Assembly (NCBI GenBank): GCA_021203365.1
Contig: JAJQBI010000005.1
Coordinates: 1-49,002 of the forward strand
Reading direction: 5' to 3'
Length of the DNA stretch: 49,002 nt
Source: Clostridiales bacterium
GTDB lineage: Bacteria; Bacillota; Clostridia; Lachnospirales; Lachnospiraceae
The translations under genes were made by a program, and so were the position numbers. The stretch's first letter is position 1. Each line of letters starts with the position of its first letter. Below the pieces are notes generated by a model. That model saw nothing but the letters and a program-made list of their open reading frames with translations, made no database searches and had not been told where the DNA came from. Positions 1-6,825 of the stretch are shown one piece after another.

Positions 1-45
1 AACCGCACATTTTAATTTTTCATACCCTTGTATCAATTTCTCGGT

Positions 46-222
46 CTACATATCCACATAATACTCGTACTGGAACATACCATGTTTCTCAGCGTAGTCC
101 TTGAGCAGCAATTTTTGATTGCTTATGCTTATACTCTCATTTTCACGGCCATCCTCCAGCGAGAGCCTGCAATAGAGGGCAGCGATCTTAGGTTCCGATT
201 TGGATTGATTTTTCCTGCTCAT
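46..222 (-). pseudogene. Serine recombinase (TnpX-type) N-terminal fragment
   Basis: This encodes only the first 58 residues of a large serine recombinase. The start of the resolvase catalytic domain is visible: AALYCRLSLEDG, whose serine normally sits a little upstream or within the CRLS motif of this family, followed by ESISISNQKLLLKDYA, a block characteristic of recombinases of Tn4451-type elements. The reading stops at YYVDM then TAG, where intact relatives continue with VDDG and several hundred more residues. In-frame codons after the stop (TEKLIQGYEKLKCAV) do not restore the family sequence in the 45 bases available. The ATG was chosen because AGAAGGAG lies 7 bases upstream. The fragment cannot excise the element by itself; either a deletion or an insertion removed the rest. 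Confidence 0.75.
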
Positions 223-242
223 AGTATAACTCCTTCTATGAA

Positions 243-277
243 CAGGGACACGATACCAGTATAATACCATGTCCCTG
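243..277. promoter_or_regulatory. Inverted repeat upstream of the recombinase fragment
   Basis: CAGGGACA at 243-250 is matched exactly by TGTCCCTG at 270-277, with 19 bases between. It lies 20 bases upstream of the recombinase ATG on the minus strand, between that gene and tnpW. The spacer is AT-rich and includes a TATACT-like hexamer on the minus strand, so an operator over a recombinase promoter is plausible. This is inference from position only. Confidence 0.4.
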
Positions 278-297
278 CCCATCATTCAATATCATTT

Positions 298-468
298 TTA
301 ACCGGCTTTTCGTTCCAGCCAGTTCTCGAACTGCTCACAGGTCTGTCGTTCAATGACCTGCTCAAAGGCTTCCTGCATGGTCTTTTCACCGGAAAATTCC
401 CGGCTTACCACAAACTGCACCTTCTGCTTTTTCTTCTTCGGCATCTGAGCGTCCTCGCTTTTCTTCAT
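298..468 (-). CDS. tnpW: Transposon-encoded TnpW family protein
   Basis: A 56-residue basic protein beginning MKKSEDAQMPKKKKQKVQF and containing VVSREFSGEKTMQEAFEQ and QTCEQFENWLERKAG, the recognisable body of the TnpW family found next to the large serine recombinase in Tn4451-like mobilizable elements. Its biochemical role is not known to me; the family is used mainly as an element marker. The ATG at 468 was preferred to an upstream in-frame start because GGAGGTG sits 8 bases before it. It lies upstream of the truncated recombinase on the same strand, the usual order. Nothing in it looks broken. Confidence 0.75.
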   Translation of the reverse strand: MKKSEDAQMPKKKKQKVQFVVSREFSGEKTMQEAFEQVIERQTCEQFENWLERKAG

Positions 469-521
469 GGGCTGTTCACCTCCGTTCGTGATGTGCCAGA
501 CAAAGGGAGAGGATGGTTGTG

Positions 522-771
522 CCGGCAACAAACTCCGGCAACCAGGGGCAAAAAACCTCTCAACTAAAATCCGACATCTGTTTTCGCTCTATTTTTACGT
601 TTCGCTTTTTCTTTAAAAAGTTGGTTGCTTTGGTTGTCACTATCAATTAACTTTAAAAATTTATAATTAAATTCCATTGATTTAAGGCTATTTGGGGAAC
701 GAATCATCATAAAATGCCACCCCAGCACCGGCAACCATGTCGGCAACCAACCCGGCAAAAATCCCGGCAAC
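522..771. repeat. Iteron cluster with AT-rich block, candidate replication origin
   Basis: CCGGCAAC-type octamers occur at 522-529 and 535-542, then at 728, 740, 752 and 764, the last four spaced exactly 12 bases apart (variants TCGGCAAC at 740 and CCGGCAAA at 752). Two more copies in the opposite orientation (GTTGCCGG) lie at 857-864 and 871-878 inside the vapE reading frame. Between the two forward groups, 545-720 is AT-rich, densest around 640-690. The cluster lies directly downstream of the VapE-type helicase gene. Iterons flanking an AT-rich region next to a helicase and primase gene resemble the origins of phage satellites such as SaPIs. The repeats are seen; the origin function is inferred. 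Confidence 0.5.
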
Positions 772-783
772 CTGCGGTCAAAA

Positions 784-2187
784 TCACGCCAGCCACTCCT
801 TCGGCAGCTCTAATTGCTCGGCTTCCTCTTCGGTCAATTCCCGAAATCCATCGCTTGTTGCCGGAGGTTCGTTGCCGGTGGGAACACGTTCCCAGCCCTT
901 TTGACGGCCATACTCCCCACCAAAGGAGCGTGGATTTTTGAAGTAGCACCAGTCCGTTGCATAAGACCGCATGATCTCCCCGATGTCGTGGAGCTGCCAT
1001 TTCTTCGGCTCATCGTATTGGTGCAGGGCTTCCCGATAAAGCTGCTTACAGCACACCTTGTCGCCCTTGTACCTGTCCAGAAACTCCAGGATGATTCCTG
1101 CGTCCGTATCCTCCTGCATGAAATCCTTCTGAATATCCAAAAACTGCGCCTGTATCTCCTTACTGAATTTCATGGAATACTGTCCGCTACGATAGAGCGC
1201 CATTGCCTCCGCCCAGACCTGGAGCAGATATGCCCGGGAAGCAGCTTCATCCTCCATAATGTGTACCTCTGCATGGTCGGGATTTGTCATCACCGGCAGG
1301 AACCGCCGGTTCCCAGCCCGGTCAAGGGGCAGGAAGTCCACAGAATTCGATGTGCCTCCGAATACACACTGGCGGAGCCGGTCTTTGGGCTGGGCTTAAT
1401 ATGTCCGATAAGTCTCCTTCTGACGACTGATAAAGGAACGTATCTCCTCGATGCTTTTGGCGTTACTGGTGGCCAGCATCTCCGACATTTCAATGATCCA
1501 GTGGCCTTGCAACTTGGTAAACACCCGGTCATCATCCAGCCGTTTCAGATCGTCGCCGAACCACTCGTCCTGAATGTCCAATAGCCGAAAGAAAGTTGAT
1601 TTCCCAATTCCCTGACCGCCCACCAGACAGAGCATTTCCTCGTATTTGCAGCCGGGAATGAATACCCTCCGGATCGCACCCAGCAGGAAATGGGTCAGCA
1701 TGGCTTCCACATAATTGTCTGCGTCCGCACCCAGGAAATGATGCAGACAATTCCGGATACGGGGCTGTCCGTCCCATTCCAGGCTGTTCAGCCTGTCACG
1801 GATGGGATGATAGCAGTTCTCGTTTGCCACGATTGACAGAGCGTCCTCAATCTTTTTTGTGCTGGTCAGCCCGTAATTTTCCTCAAAATGGAGGCGCAGA
1901 TATTTCGTGTCTGTATCTGTAAAGGCAACGCTTGTCCTGCGCCAGCCCAGATCGCGCACAATGTCGATCCGCTCCGTCAGCAGGTTATAGCAGATCGCAC
2001 CCCTGAGCAGAGGGTCATACTGGAACACGGTTTTACAGTTGGCAATGGTGTTGGCTGTCTGACTTTTCTCTGTCGTGGTCAGCAGTTCCCGGACCTCATC
2101 TGTCGTCCGTTCCGGTGCGAGAATATCCGCAGCGCTCGCCACGGCCTTCCGTGTAGCCGTGGGCAAGCTCTGATAATCTTCGCTCAA
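784..2187 (-). pseudogene. VapE-type replication helicase, interrupted by a nonsense codon
   Basis: The frame reads as a VapE/D5-like superfamily 3 ATPase of about 467 residues. It has an N-terminal segment (GWRRTSVAFTDTDTKYLR), a Walker A motif GGQGIGKST, a following WIIEMSEM Walker-B-like block, and the family ending with PLDRAGNRRFLPV. At 1396-1398 a TAA follows TYRTY; the same frame continues with AQPKDRLRQCVFGGTSNS, so this is a single nonsense change (probably from GAA), not a frameshift. The product would stop at residue 263, losing the C-terminal part of the ATPase domain and the end domain. The start is TTG at 2187, 9 bases after GAGGTG, overlapping the upstream primase gene by 92 bases in another frame. 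Its role would be to unwind the element's origin. Confidence 0.8.
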
Positions 2188-2737
2188 GCTGCATCACCTC
2201 TTTTCCTTTGGCGGCCACCAGTGCCGCCCGTTCTTCCAATGTGCCGTACAGCATCGTGTCCAACAGGTACTCCACATAGCTCTGTTTCTCCAATGCCTCA
2301 GTAAACAGCGGATGCCATGTTTCATCCTCCGGTTTTGGGGCGTATGTCCCTTTCCAGTCCTCCAAAAGATGAAGGTAATCGGAATACACCCGGAAGCATT
2401 TTTGCTCTGCCTGACGGAACCGAAGCTCCTCTGAGATCTTCCGTTTTACGGGATGGGGAGAAGCTCTGCTCATGCTGTCATAGGGGATGCCGAAATCCGT
2501 TGCCAGCTTCTCCGCCGCTTCCTTAGCTGACAGGCCATAGAGCCTAGATACAAAGTCGATCACGTCCCCGTCCGCCTGACAGCCGAAGCAGTGATAACGC
2601 TGGTCAATCTTCATGCTGGGATGTCTGTCCTCATGAAAGGGACAGCAGGCCATTCCGTTTCGATTCACCCTGATGCCATAGGTTTCCGCAGCCTGCCGGG
2701 TGGTCACAGACTGCTTTACCGCTTCAAATAGATTCAA
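2096..2737 (-). CDS. CHC2 zinc-finger DNA primase-like protein
   Basis: A 213-residue protein with a DnaG-type zinc finger near the N-terminus (CCPFHEDRHPSMKI followed by YHCFGCQADGDVIDF), which binds single-stranded DNA in primases. No TOPRIM catalytic domain follows, so it is a short element-borne primase-associated protein rather than a full DnaG. I chose TTG at 2737, 7 bases after AAAGGAG, because homologues begin with a helix like NLFEAVKQSVT; the frame remains open further upstream but there overlaps the relaxase gene with no family similarity. It follows the relaxase by 34 bases and overlaps vapE by 92 bases, giving a mob-primase-helicase cassette that probably supports replication of the element. 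Confidence 0.75.
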   Translation of the reverse strand: MNLFEAVKQSVTTRQAAETYGIRVNRNGMACCPFHEDRHPSMKIDQRYHCFGCQADGDVIDFVSRLYGLSAKEAAEKLATDFGIPYDSMSRASPHPVKRKISEELRFRQAEQKCFRVYSDYLHLLEDWKGTYAPKPEDETWHPLFTEALEKQSYVEYLLDTMLYGTLEERAALVAAKGKEVMQLERRLSELAHGYTEGRGERCGYSRTGTDDR

Positions 2738-2771
2738 AATTTTGCTCCTTTCCGGGCATAGATGAACCTCA

Positions 2772-4118
2772 TCAATGCTCCATGCCGTTTCTCGTGGGAC
2801 GCTGGGAACTGCGCTGTTGTCTGAGCTGTTCTTCCAGCTGTGCGGATTCGACTTTTTTCTGGTCCAAGCGGGTGAGGACGGATTCCCTGGCCTTGCCCTT
2901 AACTGCTTCCACACCGGCCTCCCTTGCCTCCGGTTGCATCAAGGTCTGCTGCACCTTCGACAGAACTTTTCGTGCGGCTACCTTAATGCGATCCATAACG
3001 CTGCCCAGCCTCATGACAGCATAATCACGTTTGGCCTTGGGGTCTTTCCGTTCCGGGCTGGACAGCCAATCCCGATAATCGGAAATAATACGAATATCCT
3101 CCTTCTGCGTTTCCGCCCGAACCGCATCGGTCACGACCTCTACAGCCTTGTTATAGGCGATCCTTGAGACATCGTCGATCAGCACTTCCACATCGTCGAT
3201 CTTCATGACCAGCTCATCCAGATGCTGTTCCTGCGTTCTGATTGCTTCGTCATTCCTGTACATTTCGGAACGCTGGGAGCGTACCATTTGAGCCTGCTGG
3301 GAGATCACTTCCTGCTGCCGTTGGAGGGTGTTGTCGCCCGCCGCAATCTGTTCTTTCTGCTTGGCGAGAATATAATCCTGCTTCTCCAGATACTTCCGTC
3401 CGCCGTACTCCGGCTTCCGATCCAGATGCAGACCGTGCCGCTCTGCAATGTCAAACAGCAACACACGGCAGGCAGAGTCATAAACCATCTTCCGATTGTT
3501 GAACCGTCCCTTCTTTTTGTCTGGTTCCGGCAGCTCGAAGCCCAATGCTTCTAGAGCCTTTTCCTGCTGGGGGCAGACCTCGCCATAACGGTTTTCACAG
3601 TCGAACACATGGCGTTCATGGATGTGCGGGGTAGCCTCGTCATCGTGGAGCGCCCAGTCCAGAATGTGGATGTGATCACCGAAGCGGCGTTTACATTCGG
3701 CGATGTATTCCTCCATCACCCTTTGCAAAACATCCGCCGTGACATGCTCATCCATCGTGCCGATCTGATAGACCGTTTCCTCCGGACAGGTGTGTTTGTT
3801 TTTCAGAATATCGTCCGTGGTGCGGTTGCGTTCTGTGTGCCGGTTTTTCTCATTTCTGGCGTTCTGGCCTTTCACAAAATCGCCGTAATAAATCGAATAG
3901 TACTGTTTTTCCACGTCAGCGAACGTGTCACGGAGTTCGACCTGAGCCTCGCTTTTCGAGAACCTCCGATAGCCGTTGAGCCAGTCCCAATAGATATTCC
4001 GTTTAGAACGTTCTGCATCGATGTGATCGCTGTTTTCAAGGTCGAATCTGCGGTCATTGTGTTTGGGATTGTAGACGCCGTTTTTACCGGAGCGTCCATT
4101 GTGTCGTGTTAATTTCAT
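2772..4118 (-). CDS. MobV-like relaxase (plasmid recombination enzyme)
   Basis: A 448-residue protein with the relaxase metal-binding signature HDDEATPHIHERH around residues 158-170, matching the HxxxxTPHxH pattern of MobV/Pre proteins. The N-terminus MKLTRHNGRSGKNG and the DHIDAERSKRN segment resemble relaxases of Clostridia mobilizable elements. Residues about 235-330 are rich in Gln, Glu and Lys and should form a coiled coil. It would nick the element at its transfer origin and lead the strand into a recipient. ATG at 4118 follows AAAGGTG by about 11 bases. MobV origins usually lie just upstream of the gene, which here is the array-rich region 4119-5045. No defect is seen, although the element's recombinase is truncated. 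Confidence 0.75.
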   Translation of the reverse strand: MKLTRHNGRSGKNGVYNPKHNDRRFDLENSDHIDAERSKRNIYWDWLNGYRRFSKSEAQVELRDTFADVEKQYYSIYYGDFVKGQNARNEKNRHTERNRTTDDILKNKHTCPEETVYQIGTMDEHVTADVLQRVMEEYIAECKRRFGDHIHILDWALHDDEATPHIHERHVFDCENRYGEVCPQQEKALEALGFELPEPDKKKGRFNNRKMVYDSACRVLLFDIAERHGLHLDRKPEYGGRKYLEKQDYILAKQKEQIAAGDNTLQRQQEVISQQAQMVRSQRSEMYRNDEAIRTQEQHLDELVMKIDDVEVLIDDVSRIAYNKAVEVVTDAVRAETQKEDIRIISDYRDWLSSPERKDPKAKRDYAVMRLGSVMDRIKVAARKVLSKVQQTLMQPEAREAGVEAVKGKARESVLTRLDQKKVESAQLEEQLRQQRSSQRPTRNGMEH

Positions 4119-4270
4119 CGTGCTTTTTTCACCTTTCTTTTGAATTTCCCCCGTAGGGGATAAGGCAGCTTTGCTGCCAACCTGGCTTGTGTGTGCCACG
4201 CAAATGAGGCCACAGCTGCGCCAGGTAATACCCAGTACGGATTGACGCACGCATCAATCCTATCTGGGCG

Positions 4271-4514
4271 GGGCTGGCTGCCCTCGACCTGCCAAGGCGT
4301 TTCACCCTTGACCCGATGAGGCTGCCGCCTTCAACCTGCTAAGGGGCGTTGCCCCTTAACCCCTACAGAAAACCTGCCACTGGCAGCTTTTCTGTATACT
4401 GGGTGACCAGGGCATTTCATCCCTGCACCCAGAGCAAAGAGCCGTCTACCCTCTGCACTCCTGGCCAAAGAGATTGCATCCCTCTGGACTTCGGCACAAA
4501 GGGCTTGCCGCCCT
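4271..4514. repeat. Array of about nine short hairpins in the relaxase leader
   Basis: Successive small inverted repeats have stems that differ but stay complementary: GGGC/GCCC (4271-4283), CAAGG/CCTTG (4293-4310), TGAGGC/GCCTTCA (4317-4333), AAGGGGC/GCCCCTT (4341-4357), ACAGAAAA/TTTTCTGT with an inner GCCA/TGGC (4365-4395), CAGGG/CCCTG (4408-4425), AGAG/CTCT (4438-4454), AGAG/CTCT (4469-4485), AGGGC/GCCCT (4500-4514). Centres are about 24 bases apart in the first part and 30-36 in the second. Most stems are followed by a pyrimidine-rich tail like TGCACTCC. The last four units are 31-base degenerate repeats. Coding use is unlikely because no frame carries all units. It may be a structured transcript or part of the transfer origin. 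Confidence 0.6.
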
Positions 4515-4710
4515 CTGTACTCCTGCCAGGGAAAATCGCCATCGCAATTTTGGCGAATTGCTCTGAGCGATTTCTTCGGCTAAATGAAAGCTGTCATAAA
4601 TTACCATCTCCTTTCTTTACCTTGCCTCTCACCGTACACAGTTCCTGACCGAAGTGCCCGGCGAACGAAGCCCTTCACTACTTACCGAAAAAAGAGGGCT
4701 GAATCGCAGA

Positions 4711-5045
4711 AAAACTTCAAACAACTTTTTTGAAGTTTTATATTTTTCCTGTCTCTGTTACATCAACTTCTGTTCACCGGTGAACAGAAGTTAAACGGCT
4801 CCGCAAGCCCTTTCCGCATCCCCTCTGCTTTAAATGGTTTTCAGCGGGTGCAAACGCAGAAAAATTCAAAATCCGTTTCAAACTTTTCCAGCATCGCGAT
4901 TCGCTGTCACTTTTGTTCAGAATGAACAAAAGTTGATGCCGGCCATTTCCAGCCAGGGAAGGAAGCTAACTTTTGATCACCGTGATCAAAAGTTGACTGG
5001 CTCCACCGGCTGGCGGCAACTTATGTCCAACTTGGACAGAAGTTG
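4711..5045. repeat. Family of palindromes with compensatory changes
   Basis: Four palindromes share outer AACTT...AAGTT arms but differ inside, always with the matching change on the other arm. 4765-4792 is a perfect 28-base palindrome with half AACTTCTGTTCACC. 4909-4933 has 11-base arms ACTTTTGTTCA around 3 bases. 4968-4994 has 13-base arms AACTTTTGATCAC around 1 base. 5017-5045 has 13-base arms CAACTTATGTCCA around 3 bases with one mismatch. A related repeat at 4711-4739 has 11-base arms AAAACTTCAAA. They lie upstream of the relaxase gene, so transfer-origin stems or regulator sites are the likeliest uses; this is inference. Confidence 0.65.
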
Positions 5046-5400
5046 GGAACCTATCAAAAAGCCCTCTACTCTGTTACCGTTTGGAGAAGAAAAAACGCCA
5101 TAAAAATCGAAACAAAAAACAAAAAGTGCAAAAAAAGTCGGCGGCTCTCCTTATGGAGAACTGCCGAGAGGTAGTGCCGTCTGCGACTTGGGTTGCTGAA
5201 TGTTATTGATTAGGATAAGACTATAGGGATAGCGTGCATATCGCCGTGTTTGAGGCAAATTTTAGGGGTTTGGATTCGTATTTTGACAGGTGAACTCGTG
5301 AAGGTGAGGGGATAATGTCCCAGTATAGTATGAGGCATAAGGATGGATTCAGAGTCCCATTTCAGAGCAATCCCCAATATTAGACTGAAAACGCTCTCAA
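5046..5400. other. Non-coding stretch before the toxin-antitoxin operon
   Basis: No gene of recognisable family is present. The only structure seen is an 11-base imperfect stem at about 5140-5163 (GGCGGCTCTCC against GGAGAACTGCC around TTAT, one wobble and one mismatch). The rest is unremarkable intergenic sequence that may contain a promoter for a small transcript, but none stands out. Confidence 0.3.
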
Positions 5401-5445
5401 AAATCGCCCGAAACCATTGACTAAATCGTCCGATTTTGATACACT
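5401..5445 (+). promoter_or_regulatory. Promoter and putative Phd operator of the toxin-antitoxin pair
   Basis: TTGACT at 5417-5422 and TACACT at 5440-5445 are separated by 17 bases. AAATCGCCCGA at 5401-5411 and AAATCGTCCGA at 5423-5433 are direct repeats exactly 22 bases apart, two helical turns, and the second extends into a palindrome AAATCG-TC-CGATTT between the two promoter elements. This is the layout expected for autoregulation by a Phd/YefM antitoxin, which is known for the family but not shown here. Confidence 0.6.
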
Positions 5446-5477
5446 ATTATCAGAGACCAAGGAAGGAGGCTTGCCAT

Positions 5478-5693
5478 ATGTCCATCACTGCAACAGAATT
5501 GAAAGCGAATCTCGGAAAGTATCTGCTTCTGGCAGCAACGGAAGATGTGTTCATCACTCGCAACGGTAAAACGATTGCAAAACTGACCTCGCCTTATCAG
5601 AACAAGCTCGATATTGTGGACTCCCTTTATGGCAGTATCCCGGCGGATGTTACGCTGGAGGAAGCCCGGGAAGAACGGCTGGATCGCATATGA
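5478..5693 (+). CDS. Phd/YefM-family antitoxin
   Basis: A 71-residue protein starting MSITATELKANLGKYL, the N-terminal DNA-binding fold of Phd/YefM antitoxins, with VFITRNGKTIAKLTSP as the typical second strand-helix block. The acidic C-terminal tail (TLEEAREERLDRI) would wrap the toxin. ATG at 5478 follows GGAAGGAGG by 8 bases; an earlier in-frame ATG at 5436 lies inside the promoter and is rejected. Its stop overlaps the toxin ATG by four bases, so the two are translationally coupled. Together they would stabilise the mobile element in its host. Autoregulation through the sites at 5401-5445 is likely. Confidence 0.85.
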   Translation: MSITATELKANLGKYLLLAATEDVFITRNGKTIAKLTSPYQNKLDIVDSLYGSIPADVTLEEAREERLDRI

Positions 5694-6115
5694 AAGCATT
5701 GATCGACACCTGTGTTGTGATAGATTTCCTCCAACGGCGGGAGCCGTTTGATAAGGATGCCGTTCAAATCATGCGGCTGGCGGCGATGAACCAGTTCACC
5801 GGCTGCATCACGGCAAAATCTGCCACGGACATCTATTACCTGAATCACAGGGCAACGCACAGCGATAAAGAGAGCAGGACGAAGCTGAACCAGCTCCTTG
5901 CGATCATTGGGCTGTTGGATACCTCGGCAGAGGATATTTTCCATGCCATTTCATCCGACACCTCCGATTTTGAGGATGCGGTCATGATAGAAACGGCCTG
6001 CCGTTCCGGTATGGATTGCATCGTCACTCGCAATCAAAAGGATTATGAGAAATCGCCTGTGACGGTTTATTCCCCGGCAGAATTTCTCCACCTTTTGGAG
6101 GAAGATGGGATTTAA
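5690..6115 (+). CDS. vapC: VapC-type PIN-domain ribonuclease toxin
   Basis: A 141-residue PIN-domain protein. The first acidic residue lies in KALIDTCVVIDFL, a later acidic pair in TSDFEDAVMIETA, and the last in MDCIVTRNQKDYEK, matching the metal-binding Asp/Glu set of VapC toxins that cut tRNA or other structured RNA. The length is normal. It follows the Phd-like antitoxin with a four-base ATGA overlap, an order seen in many VapBC-like modules where the antitoxin is of the Phd class. The target RNA cannot be told from sequence. It is intact and presumably neutralised by its partner. Confidence 0.85.
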   Translation: MKALIDTCVVIDFLQRREPFDKDAVQIMRLAAMNQFTGCITAKSATDIYYLNHRATHSDKESRTKLNQLLAIIGLLDTSAEDIFHAISSDTSDFEDAVMIETACRSGMDCIVTRNQKDYEKSPVTVYSPAEFLHLLEEDGI

Positions 6116-6131
6116 TTGGATCTGTCAAACG

Positions 6132-6172
6132 CAAAAAAGCCGTTTCCTGTCATTGATACAAGAGACGGCTTT
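6132..6172 (-). terminator. Intrinsic terminator of tnpV
   Basis: Read on the minus strand, AAAGCCGTCTC pairs with GAAACGGCTTT around a 15-base loop and is followed by a run of six T. It lies 80 bases past the tnpV stop. On the plus strand only a short T run follows, so it would end vapC transcription less well. Confidence 0.65.
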
Positions 6173-6252
6173 CCGTTCGTTATTCCATTTTGCTAAGGTC
6201 TGTCTGGTATAGACCAGCAGCCTGTTTCATTCCGATAGTTCACAAAGCCTCC

Positions 6253-6630
6253 TTATAAGTAAATGAGTTCCGTACAGATGATCTCCTCTGCCCGGTTCTG
6301 GATGCTGTTCATTGACTGCACACACTTCCACCAATCATGACGCTTCAACTCCTCGGTCACGCCTTCGGATTCCTTCATCTGCTCGATGATACGTTCGTAT
6401 CGTTCCTGTGCCTGCTCATTTAGATCGGCCAGATATGTCCAGAGGGTACAGGATAGGAGAAGGGAGTTGTACGTTCCCTGACAATGTTCCTTCAAATATG
6501 CTCTGTGCATCCGTCCCCAGCGACCAATGGGGCGAGTTTCCTCTGGCAGAGTAAACTGTGGATAGTAGTAGTCACCGACCAAAACATAGTCGATGCCGTT
6601 TTCAGTGATCCTTTCAGGTAATTCTTCCAT
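6253..6630 (-). CDS. tnpV: Transposon-encoded TnpV family protein
   Basis: A 125-residue protein with the TnpV hallmarks: NGIDYVLVGDYYYPQ, RPIGRWGRMHRAYLKEH, LWTYLADLNEQAQERYE, and SMNSIQNRAEEIICTELIY at the end. TnpV occurs in Tn4451-like mobilizable elements and their remnants; its function is not established. ATG at 6630 follows AGGAGG by 6 bases. The frame stays open upstream to 6978 but that part runs antisense to spoIID and has no family similarity, so it is excluded. It marks the chromosome-side end of the element. Confidence 0.8.
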   Translation of the reverse strand: MEELPERITENGIDYVLVGDYYYPQFTLPEETRPIGRWGRMHRAYLKEHCQGTYNSLLLSCTLWTYLADLNEQAQERYERIIEQMKESEGVTEELKRHDWWKCVQSMNSIQNRAEEIICTELIYL

Positions 6631-6825
6631 AGGCGACCTCCTGTATTCGTTTTTCAGAATCCAGTTGATCGTGTCCCTGTCCATGTGAAATGTAAGGCAA
6701 CTGAACTCTTCACATGATATTATGGCACATCTCTTCAATCCTCGGATGATTTCCTTCAATCGGGGAATGGATAATATTTCAGCAATCCGCATATACTTGA
6801 AGAAAAGAATATCGCAGGCATATTT
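6631..6825. other. Junction between mobile element and chromosome
   Basis: No gene is recognised. The change from element genes to conserved sporulation genes must fall here or just inside tnpV's leader. A TAATATT at 6772-6778 and CATATACT at 6790-6797 resemble a sporulation sigma-E promoter in wording, but the gap of 11 bases is shorter than the usual 14 or so, so the match is weak. No obvious direct-repeat attachment pair can be checked because the other end of the element lies outside or is lost. Confidence 0.3.

Noticed and set aside
1341..1398. Frameshift in the VapE-like gene
   Set aside because: Translation of the junction shows both parts in the same frame with only one TAA between, so it is a nonsense change.
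4271..4514. CRISPR-like array
   Set aside because: Units are about 31 bases but have no identical repeat or unique spacer; each unit is a different hairpin and no cas gene is present.
6772..6797. Sigma-E promoter for spoIID
   Set aside because: The words resemble the consensus but the 11-base gap is too short to call it a feature.
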